Below are positions 57,959 to 64,000 of a DNA stretch of 64,000 nucleotides, one piece after another (position 1 is the stretch's first letter; each line of letters begins with the position of its first letter). The translations under genes were made by a program, and so were the position numbers. This stretch comes from Xanthomonas hortorum pv. cynarae (GTDB taxonomy: Bacteria > Pseudomonadota > Gammaproteobacteria > Xanthomonadales > Xanthomonadaceae), in NCBI RefSeq assembly GCF_002939985.1, contig NZ_MDFM01000018.1, positions 1 to 64,000 on the forward strand. The letters run 5' to 3'. The notes under the pieces are model-generated. The model ran no database searches. It was not told the DNA's origin and saw nothing but the letters and a program-made list of their open reading frames with translations.

Positions 57959-58170
57959 CAGCCCGCGGCAGCACGCGTTTGTCACGGTCGAGCGCCTGCT
58001 CGACCACGGCGCGCATCGTTGATGGTGCATCGGTGCGCGGACCCTAATGAGCACGTGGCGCTACGATTCCAACGCACCGCATGCCTATCGTCGATGGCGG
58101 CGTGAGCGGTGTGGATTGGCCGCTCTGCTCGACGCGACAGCACCAACACCAGCGCCGTCAGGCAGGCCTG

Positions 58171-58443
58171 CTACTTGAGATACGTTTTGAGAATGGCCGC
58201 GATGTCCTCGACGGCAAGTTCTCTGTCACCCAATGTCTCCGGCGCCGCCACGTGATGCTTGAGGTGCTCGCTGAGCAACTCGACCATCAGCCCCTGCGCC
58301 GCGCCGCGGAACGCCGCAACCTGTGTCAACAACGCAGTGCAGTCCACGTCCTGCGCCAGGGCTTTTTCCAGCCCCTCCACTTGTCCACGGATCCTGCGCA
58401 CGCGGGCGAGCAGTTTGGATTTGTCCTGATTCAGATGTGCCAT
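58171..58443 (-). CDS. dmeR: RcnR/CsoR-family nickel/cobalt-responsive repressor
   Basis: This 90-residue all-helical repressor has the RcnR metal ligands exactly spaced: H3, C35, H60 and H64, once translation starts at ATG 58443. The conserved core RVRRIRGQVEGLEKAL is present. This set is the Ni/Co site of RcnR and DmeR, not the Cys-Cys-His copper site of CsoR. Two palindromic operators lie in the 65-base gap to the divergent CDF exporter. It would release the operators on binding Ni(II) or Co(II). Confidence 0.9.
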   Translation of the reverse strand: MAHLNQDKSKLLARVRRIRGQVEGLEKALAQDVDCTALLTQVAAFRGAAQGLMVELLSEHLKHHVAAPETLGDRELAVEDIAAILKTYLK

Positions 58444-58449
58444 TGCCAT

Positions 58450-58466
58450 ATACCCCCTAGGGGTAT
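58450..58466. promoter_or_regulatory. RcnR/DmeR-type operator 1
   Basis: The sequence ATACCCCCTAGGGGTAT is a near-perfect palindrome with a C/G tract, as in RcnR-family operators. It lies seven bases before the repressor start and on the dmeR side of the divergent gap. Confidence 0.8.
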
Positions 58467-58470
58467 CTGA

Positions 58471-58489
58471 GATACCATAGGGGGGTATC
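58471..58489. promoter_or_regulatory. RcnR/DmeR-type operator 2
   Basis: The sequence GATACCATAGGGGGGTATC matches the half-site pattern of operator 1. It lies on the exporter side, 20 bases before the CDF start, so one repressor could control both directions. Confidence 0.8.
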
Positions 58490-58508
58490 GTAGCCAGAGC
58501 CCCTTCCG

Positions 58509-59492
58509 ATGTCGATCACGCACGCCGCGCCGCACTGCGCGCAGTCGCACACCTTTGCCAGCGCAAACCCGCTGGCCGAACACAGCACCCGCAAGGCTGT
58601 CATCCTGACCGTGGTCATGATGGTGGTGGAAATCGTCGGCGGCTGGACGCTCAACTCCATGGCCTTGCTCGCCGATGGCTGGCATATGAGCTCACACGCG
58701 CTCGCCCTGGGTCTGGCGCTGTTCGCCTACCGCTTCGCGCGGCGCAACGCCAACGATGTGCGTTTCACCTTCGGCACCTGGAAGGTCGAAGTGCTGGGTG
58801 GCTACACCAGTGCGATTCTGCTGTTGGGCGTTGCCTGCCTGATGGCGTTCCAATCGGTGGAACGGCTGTTTTCGCCCAAACCCATCCAGTATCAGGAAGC
58901 CACGGTCATTGCAGTCATCGGCCTGCTGGTCAACCTGATCTGCGCGTGGTGGTTACGCGATTCGCATAGCCATGCGCATGGCCATGGTCATCACCATGGG
59001 CACGGCCATGAGCACGCGCATGACGGGCATGGGCACCACGATGGTCACGCCGATCTCAATCTGAGAGCGGCGTATCTGCACGTGGTCGCCGATGCCGCGA
59101 CCTCGGTCTTGGCGATTGTCGCGCTGGTCGCCGGCATGCATTGGGGCGTGACCTGGCTAGACCCGATCATGGGCATCGTCGGCGCGGTGCTGGTCACCGT
59201 GTGGGCGTGGGGACTGCTGCGCAGTACCGGCCGCGTGCTGCTGGATGCGGAGATGGATGCCCCGGTGGTGGAAGAAGTGAAGCAGGTCATCGCCGAGCTG
59301 CCGCATGCGATCGACATCGGCGACCTGCATGTCTGGCGCGTCGGCAGCGATCGTTATGCTTGCGTCATCAGTCTGGTCACCGCGGCAGACATCGATGCGA
59401 AGCTGGTTCGCGAGGCGCTGCAGATTCACGAAGAACTGGTGCATATCACCGTCGAGTTGCAGCGCCCGGCACTGCACGCAGCGCGGGCGTAG
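58509..59492 (+). CDS. dmeF: CDF cation exporter (DmeF-like, Co/Ni)
   Basis: This 327-residue protein has six membrane helices typical of cation diffusion facilitators. The metal-site motif is MALLADGWHMSSHALALG, and a second one is AAYLHVVADAATSV. A histidine-rich cytoplasmic loop (about residues 155-185, with many His-Gly-His) lies between helices 4 and 5. A C-terminal ferredoxin-like domain follows (IDIGDLHVWRVGSDRYACVISLV). DmeF exports Co and Ni in Cupriavidus and rhizobia. It is divergent from the RcnR-like repressor with paired operators, supporting metal-induced expression. Confidence 0.92.
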   Translation: MSITHAAPHCAQSHTFASANPLAEHSTRKAVILTVVMMVVEIVGGWTLNSMALLADGWHMSSHALALGLALFAYRFARRNANDVRFTFGTWKVEVLGGYTSAILLLGVACLMAFQSVERLFSPKPIQYQEATVIAVIGLLVNLICAWWLRDSHSHAHGHGHHHGHGHEHAHDGHGHHDGHADLNLRAAYLHVVADAATSVLAIVALVAGMHWGVTWLDPIMGIVGAVLVTVWAWGLLRSTGRVLLDAEMDAPVVEEVKQVIAELPHAIDIGDLHVWRVGSDRYACVISLVTAADIDAKLVREALQIHEELVHITVELQRPALHAARA

Positions 59493-59510
59493 CACCGCCT
59501 ATGCGCAACC

Positions 59511-59543
59511 GCATGCACGTTGCATGCTGCACAGCGTGCATGC
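59511..59543. other. Hairpin between convergent genes
   Basis: A 9-bp perfect stem (gcatgcacg/cgtgcatgc) with a 15-base loop lies between the CDF exporter stop and the ferredoxin-NADP reductase stop. It has no T-run but may help to end both transcripts. Confidence 0.4.
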
Positions 59544-59581
59544 AGCTGCCGGCGCTATCGCTGCGCTGCGGACCTGGTTGC

Positions 59582-60343
59582 TCAGGTCTTCGAAGGCGCC
59601 GGGCTGACGTATTTCTCGCGGCGGATCTGCGCGTTCGGCAGGCCGGCTGCCTTCAAGGCTTCAATGCAGCTGTCCACCATGTCCGGATTGCCGCACAGGT
59701 AGGCAATGTCGCCTTGTGCATCGGGCGCGAATTCGGCCAGCTGCTGCTGCACGTAGCCATGCCGCACATCGGCATGCGGCTGGTCGGGCAGCTCGCGCGA
59801 GAAACACGGCACGTAGCGGAACTGCGGGTGCGCATCGGCAAACGCACGGAAGTCATCGCCGTACAGCAATTCGGCCGGGGTGCGCGCGCCCTGCAGCAGC
59901 ACCACCTGCACGCCACGGCTGGCGATCGCCTCGGCCAGCAACGGCAGCATCGAGCGGTACGGGGTGACCCCGGTACCGGTGGCGATCAGCACATAGCGCC
60001 GGTTGTGGTCGCCCGGCGGCAGGCAGAAACGGCCATAGGGACCGCTGGCCTGCAACTGGTCGCCGATCTGCAGGCCTTCGAACAGCGCAGTGGCCGAGCC
60101 ACCGGGCACGAAGCTCACCGCGATATCCACCGCCTCGCCCGGTCCGAACGCGTGGTCGTGGATGGTCGCCAGCGAATAGCTGCGCTTGGTCGGCGTGCCA
60201 TCGGCGCCGCTGAAATGGATCTGGATGAACTGCCCGGGCTGGAAATCCAGCGGCTGCCCGTCGTCACGCAGGAACTGGCAGTGGGCCACGGTGGGCGCAA
60301 TCATGCGCCGGTCGACAAGCTTGAGGGGGAATTGAACGGGCAC
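59582..60343 (-). CDS. fpr: Ferredoxin--NADP(+) reductase
   Basis: This protein of about 253 residues has the FAD motif KRSYSLATIHD (RxYS) and the NADP-binding GTGVTPYRSML and LCGNPDMVDSC. It matches plant-type FNR of the bacterial Fpr subfamily, which moves electrons between NADPH and ferredoxin or flavodoxin and helps in oxidative stress. The C-terminal YVSPAPSKT is short. GTG 60343 is the best start, though no clear ribosome-binding site precedes it; ATG 60304 or the long frame from 60409 are alternatives. Confidence 0.9.
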   Translation of the reverse strand: MPVQFPLKLVDRRMIAPTVAHCQFLRDDGQPLDFQPGQFIQIHFSGADGTPTKRSYSLATIHDHAFGPGEAVDIAVSFVPGGSATALFEGLQIGDQLQASGPYGRFCLPPGDHNRRYVLIATGTGVTPYRSMLPLLAEAIASRGVQVVLLQGARTPAELLYGDDFRAFADAHPQFRYVPCFSRELPDQPHADVRHGYVQQQLAEFAPDAQGDIAYLCGNPDMVDSCIEALKAAGLPNAQIRREKYVSPAPSKT

Positions 60344-60444
60344 GAACGTATTTAGGACAGTCTGTGATCGGGGCTTGCCCCCGCGGGCTTCTATAATAAC
60401 GGCCTGCAACTCGCTGCGCCGTCACGCTGACGCGAAGGAACATC

Positions 60445-61464
60445 TTGAATTCCCCATCTCCGATCACCGCACCCGCGCTGCGTGTGTGCGATCTGCGCAA
60501 GACCTACGACAACGGCACCCAGGCGCTCAAGGGCGTCTCGCTGGACGTGGCGCCAGGCGATTTCTTCGCCCTGCTCGGCCCCAATGGCGCCGGCAAATCC
60601 ACCCTGATCGGCATCATCAGCTCGCTGGTGAATCTGTCCGCCGGCCAAGTGGAAGTATTCGGCACCGATCTGGTCGGCCACCGCAGCGATGCGATGCGGC
60701 TGATCGGCCTGGTGCCGCAGGAGGTCAACTTCAACCTGTTCGAAAAACCCTTCGACATCCTGGTCAACTACGCCGGTTTCTACGGCATGCCGCGTGCCGA
60801 GGCCGAGCGGCTGGCCGAAGCGGAGCTGCGCCGCTCGCACCTGTGGGAAAAGGCCCAGGTGATGAGCCGCACGCTGTCCGGCGGCATGAAGCGCCGGCTG
60901 ATGATCGCCCGCGCCATGATGACCCAGCCGCGGCTGCTGATCCTGGACGAGCCCACCGCCGGCGTGGACATCGAGATCCGCCGCGACATGTGGCGCGTGC
61001 TCAAGGAGATCAACGCGGCCGGCACCACCATTATCCTGACCACGCATTACCTGGAAGAAGCCGAGCACCTGTGCCGCAACCTGGCCATCATCAACCACGG
61101 CCAGATCGTCACCCAGGGCCCGATGCGCGAATTGCTGGCCAAGCTCGATGTGGAAGGCTTTTTGTTCGATATCGACGGTGACCTGCCGGCCGAATTGCCG
61201 GTGATCGAAGGCACCACGCTCACCGCCATCGACGGCCACACACTGGACCTGGACATGCCGCGCGCGATGGACCTCAACCGCGTGTTCGTCACGCTCGGCA
61301 GTGCCGGCATCCGGGTGCGCTCGATGCGCACCAAGAGCAATCGACTGGAAGAGCTGTTCGTGCGCTTGACCGGTGATGCGCCGGCGCCAGACGCCGCCGC
61401 ACCCGCGACGCCCATTCCCAACGGCACACCGCCTGCGCAGCCGCGCAGCGGAGGCCAGCCATGA
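60445..61464 (+). CDS. ABC transporter ATPase (YadG-like)
   Basis: This 339-residue ATPase begins at TTG 60445, with AAGGA upstream. Walker A is LLGPNGAGKSTLIGI, the Q-loop LVPQEVNF, the signature TLSGGMKRRLMIA, Walker B RLLILDEPTAGVD and the H-loop LTTHYLEEAEHL. A C-terminal extension ends in a proline/alanine-rich tail. It overlaps the permease in an ATGA arrangement. The pair resembles YadGH, whose substrate is uncertain. Confidence 0.9.
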   Translation: MNSPSPITAPALRVCDLRKTYDNGTQALKGVSLDVAPGDFFALLGPNGAGKSTLIGIISSLVNLSAGQVEVFGTDLVGHRSDAMRLIGLVPQEVNFNLFEKPFDILVNYAGFYGMPRAEAERLAEAELRRSHLWEKAQVMSRTLSGGMKRRLMIARAMMTQPRLLILDEPTAGVDIEIRRDMWRVLKEINAAGTTIILTTHYLEEAEHLCRNLAIINHGQIVTQGPMRELLAKLDVEGFLFDIDGDLPAELPVIEGTTLTAIDGHTLDLDMPRAMDLNRVFVTLGSAGIRVRSMRTKSNRLEELFVRLTGDAPAPDAAAPATPIPNGTPPAQPRSGGQP

Positions 61465-62264
61465 ACGAGATCCGCACCGTGACCGAACCCACCAACGCAC
61501 GCCGCAACTGGATTGCGCTGGGCACCATCGTGCGCCGCGAAGTGCAGCGCATCCTGCGCATCTGGGGCCAGACCCTGGTGCCGCCGGCCATCACCATGAC
61601 GCTGTACTTCTTGATCTTCGGCGGGCTGATCGGCTCGCGCGTGGGCGACATGGGCGGCTACAGCTACATGCAGTTCATCGTGCCGGGCCTGGTGATGATG
61701 AGCGTGATCCAGAACAGCTACGGCAACATTTCATCGAGCTTCTTCGGCGCCAAGTTTGGCCGGCATGTGGAAGAGCTGCTGGTGAGCCCGATGCCCAACT
61801 GGGTGATCCTGTGGGGCTACGTCTCCGGCGCGGTGCTGCGCGGGGTCATGGTCGGCGCGCTGGTGCTGATCATCGCGATGTTCTTCACCCCGGTGCGCAT
61901 ACCGCATCCGCTGGTGACGCTGAGCACGGTGGTGCTGGGCGCGATCATCTTTTCGCTGGCCGGCTTCGTCAACGCGGTGTACGCCAAGAAGTTCGACGAC
62001 GTGGCGATCGTGCCCACCTTCATCCTGACCCCGCTGACCTATCTGGGCGGCGTGTTCTATTCGGTGAAGCTGCTGCCGCCGTGGGCCGAAGCCGCCACCC
62101 ACGCCAACCCGATCTTCTACATGGTCAACGCCTTCCGCTACGGCCTGCTCGGCAGCTCGGACGTGCCGATCTGGGTCGCCTACGCGCTGATGCTGGGCTT
62201 TGTCGCGGTCCTCAGCGCGCTGGCGCTGTGGTTGCTCAGGCGGGGCGTTGGTTTACGCAGCTGA
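61461..62264 (+). CDS. ABC-2 type permease (YadH-like)
   Basis: This 267-residue protein has six membrane helices (PPAITMTLYFLIFGGLIGS, GLVMMSVIQNSYGNISSSFFG, VLRGVMVGALVLIIAMFF, TVVLGAIIFSLAGFVNAVYA and more). The motif GRHVEELLVSPMPNWVIL is typical of ABC-2 permeases. Its start overlaps the ATPase stop, and its stop shares one base with the DUF3800 start. It is the membrane part of the exporter. Confidence 0.9.
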   Translation: MNEIRTVTEPTNARRNWIALGTIVRREVQRILRIWGQTLVPPAITMTLYFLIFGGLIGSRVGDMGGYSYMQFIVPGLVMMSVIQNSYGNISSSFFGAKFGRHVEELLVSPMPNWVILWGYVSGAVLRGVMVGALVLIIAMFFTPVRIPHPLVTLSTVVLGAIIFSLAGFVNAVYAKKFDDVAIVPTFILTPLTYLGGVFYSVKLLPPWAEAATHANPIFYMVNAFRYGLLGSSDVPIWVAYALMLGFVAVLSALALWLLRRGVGLRS

Positions 62265-63016
62265 TGGTGCAGTTCAGCGACTACATCGTATTCGTCGATG
62301 AAAGCGGCGACCACGGGATGGCGAACATCGATCCGGCCTTCCCCTTGTTCGTGCTGTCTTGCTGCCTGATCAGCAAACGCGATTACATGGCTGCGGTGGT
62401 ACCGGCGATTCAACGGATCAAGTTTGCGACGTTCGGCCACGATGCCGTGGTGCTGCATGAACGTGAGATCCGCCGGGATATTGGGCCGTTTTCGGTATTG
62501 CGCGATCGCGAAAGGAAACAGGCGTTTATCGATGTACTGACAGATGCATTGGCCTCCGCGCCGATGACGATTTTTGCCGCCGTCATCGACAAACGCCGCC
62601 TTCAGGATCGCCAGCGCGGGGAAAATCCGTATGAAATCTCGATGCGTTTCTGCCTGGAGCGGATGTACTACAAGCTCAGCAAGCAGGGCCAGGTTGCGCA
62701 ACGCGGCGCACCATTGACCACGCACGTGCTGTGCGAGGCGCGTGGACATAACGAGGATCAGGACCTGGAATTGGCATTTCGCCGGATCTGTGGCGGCGAC
62801 AATTTTTCTGGTGTCGAGATGCCGTTCGATCCGGTGATCTGCGACAAGAAAAGCAATGCGATCGGGTTGCAGCTGGCCGATCTGGTCGCGCGTCCGATCG
62901 GGATGCGGCAGTTGCGTCCCGACCAACCCAATCGTGCGTGGGACGTCATCGAGCAGAAGCTGGACAAGGATGCCACTGGCCGTTATCTCGGCTACGGGTT
63001 GAAATGCTTCCCGTAA
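62264..63016 (+). CDS. DUF3800 protein
   Basis: This 250-residue protein begins MVQFSDYIVFVDESGDHG, with the DUF3800 aspartate motif YIVFVDESGD. Conserved downstream features are LHEREIRRDIGPF and the C-terminal DKKSNAIGLQLADLVA. DUF3800 has an RNase H-like core with DE-D-D residues and is often found in defence and mobile contexts, but also singly. Its ATG overlaps the permease stop by one base (TGATG), so it is translationally coupled with a YadGH transporter. That neighbourhood is unusual. A nuclease activity is inferred from the fold only. Confidence 0.86.
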   Translation: MVQFSDYIVFVDESGDHGMANIDPAFPLFVLSCCLISKRDYMAAVVPAIQRIKFATFGHDAVVLHEREIRRDIGPFSVLRDRERKQAFIDVLTDALASAPMTIFAAVIDKRRLQDRQRGENPYEISMRFCLERMYYKLSKQGQVAQRGAPLTTHVLCEARGHNEDQDLELAFRRICGGDNFSGVEMPFDPVICDKKSNAIGLQLADLVARPIGMRQLRPDQPNRAWDVIEQKLDKDATGRYLGYGLKCFP

Positions 63017-63048
63017 AAACAAAAGGCCCCGGCGATTCCGCCAGAGCC
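63013..63048 (-). terminator. Minus-strand terminator-like hairpin
   Basis: On the minus strand a 10-bp stem (two G-U pairs) with a 4-base loop is followed by TTTTGTTTTT. No minus-strand gene is visible to its right in the window, so the transcript it would end is not identified. Confidence 0.5.
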
Positions 63049-63134
63049 TGATGCCGACCGAGAATCCCCGATCCGGTTGCGACTTTAACACCTTGCCCGA
63101 CACGCTCCAACCATCAAGCTGAACGGAGATTCTG

Positions 63135-64000
63135 ATGCATATCCTCATCCTCGGCGCCGGCGGCACCGGCGGTTATTTTGGTGGACGTCTGGCGCAGGCC
63201 GGGGTCGATGTCACCTTCCTGGTGCGCGATGCGCGTGCGGCGCAGTTGCAGGCCGATGGCTTGCGCATCCGCAGCCCGCTGGGCGATGCGGATCTGCCGG
63301 TGGCGCATGTCACCGCGCAGGACCTGCCGGCGCTGGTGGCGCAGCGGCCATTCGATCTGGTGATCCTCAGTTGCAAGGCCTACGACCTGGACAGCGCGAT
63401 CGAGGCGATTGCGCCGGCCGTCGGCGAGCACACCACGGTGCTGCCGATCCTCAACGGTCTGCGGCACTACGCAGCGCTGGACGAGCGCTTCGGTGCTGCG
63501 CGGGTGTTGGGCGGGCTATGCTTCATCAGCGCCACCAAGGGCGAGCATGGCGAGATTCTGCACCTGGGCAAGCCGGCGGCGATGACCTTCGGTGAGCGCA
63601 GTGGCAGTGCCGCATCGGCGCGGGTGCAGGCGTTTGCTGCGGTGTGCGCGCAGGCAGGCATCACCCATGTGGCCAGCGAGCAGATCGCGCAGGAGCAGTG
63701 GATCAAGTACAGCTTCCTCACCGCGCTGGCGGCGGCCACCTGCCTGATGCGTGCGCCGGTCGGTGCGATCGTGGCCACCGACGACGGCCGCGCGTTGATC
63801 AACGGCTTGTACAACGAATGCCTGTGGGCCGCCGATGCGGCCGGGCAGCCGATTCCGGAAGCTGCGCGCGCCAAGGCGCTGCAGACCTTGTTGCAGGTGG
63901 ATTCGCCGCTGAAGGCCTCGATGCTGCGCGATCTGGAAGCCGGCCAGGACGTGGAAGCGGCGCAGATCGTTGGCGACATGCTGAAGCGGGTGCGCGAGAC
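63135..64000 (+). CDS. panE: 2-dehydropantoate 2-reductase (ketopantoate reductase), partial
   Basis: This reading frame starts at ATG 63135 (ACGGAG upstream) and runs past the right edge, so it is cut off after about 288 residues. The N-terminal nucleotide fold MHILILGAGGTGGYFGGRLA is that of ApbA/PanE proteins, followed by LSCKAYDLDSAIEAIAP, LPILNGLRHYAAL and a C-terminal half with QEQWIKYSFLTALAA. PanE reduces ketopantoate with NADPH in pantothenate synthesis. Some paralogues act on other 2-oxo acids, so the substrate is likely but not certain. Confidence 0.88.
   Translation, partial: MHILILGAGGTGGYFGGRLAQAGVDVTFLVRDARAAQLQADGLRIRSPLGDADLPVAHVTAQDLPALVAQRPFDLVILSCKAYDLDSAIEAIAPAVGEHTTVLPILNGLRHYAALDERFGAARVLGGLCFISATKGEHGEILHLGKPAAMTFGERSGSAASARVQAFAAVCAQAGITHVASEQIAQEQWIKYSFLTALAAATCLMRAPVGAIVATDDGRALINGLYNECLWAADAAGQPIPEAARAKALQTLLQVDSPLKASMLRDLEAGQDVEAAQIVGDMLKRVRE

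Overview
The window is a 64-kb piece of a high-GC gammaproteobacterial chromosome. Gene content points strongly to Xanthomonas or a very close relative: a PhoPQ pair with an upstream PepSY-type protein, a katB-ankyrin pair, a TonB receptor / SapC / cupin / tryptophan-halogenase block, a periplasmic S9 dipeptidyl peptidase, and intergenic repeats of the xanthomonad kind. Genes are dense and housekeeping in character. I see no prophage, integrase, insertion-sequence transposase or CRISPR array. One RNA gene is present, a tRNA-Thr(TGT) at 11898-11973.

Layout. 0-7.5 kb: secreted M28 peptidase, a repeat block, MBL hydrolase, trpS, CsbD, two entericidin-like lipoproteins and arginase, all minus strand. 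7.9-10.3 kb: a four-gene plus-strand operon of two Roadblock/LC7 proteins, an unrecognised protein and an MglA-like small GTPase. 10.9-16 kb: dTMP kinase, tRNA-Thr, SPOR protein, coaX-birA overlapping pair, and an MtfA-type zinc peptidase with a small secreted neighbour. 16-21.6 kb: a secreted DUF1800/DUF1501 pair, then phoQ, phoP and a PepSY-like protein. 21.9-31.4 kb: dusA, a broken birA fragment, the ankyrin-katB catalase operon, dinG, aroE with two small membrane proteins, and a beta-propeller protein. 31.4-32.1 kb: a second copy of the composite repeat found near 2.5 kb. 32.1-43.4 kb: a PepSY/flavodoxin/reductase with a Fur box upstream, hemB, small membrane proteins and lipoproteins, an AT-richer stretch with a probably broken cysteine-rich gene, a DUF885 protein, a Coa1-like protein, dipeptidyl peptidase and a glutathione transferase. 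43.6-51.2 kb: TonB-dependent receptor, SapC, cupin-like (JmjC-type) protein, tryptophan halogenase and a TonB-like lipoprotein. 51.6-64 kb: NatAB-type ABC exporter, TAP-like hydrolase, a membrane protein/HTH regulator pair, GH39 glycosidase, a divergent RcnR-like regulator and CDF metal exporter, ferredoxin-NADP reductase, a YadGH-type ABC transporter overlapping a DUF3800 gene, and the start of a ketopantoate reductase that runs off the right edge.

The parts that merit most attention are the Roadblock-GTPase operon, which resembles actinobacterial conservons without the kinase; the receptor-SapC-cupin-halogenase cluster with a terminator-like hairpin in its leader; the 368-bp composite repeat present as two direct copies 29 kb apart, one attached to a threefold 218-bp tandem array; the orphan birA fragment; and the frameshifted cysteine-rich gene near 37 kb. 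All functional calls rest on reading motifs and neighbourhoods by eye; no database search was run.
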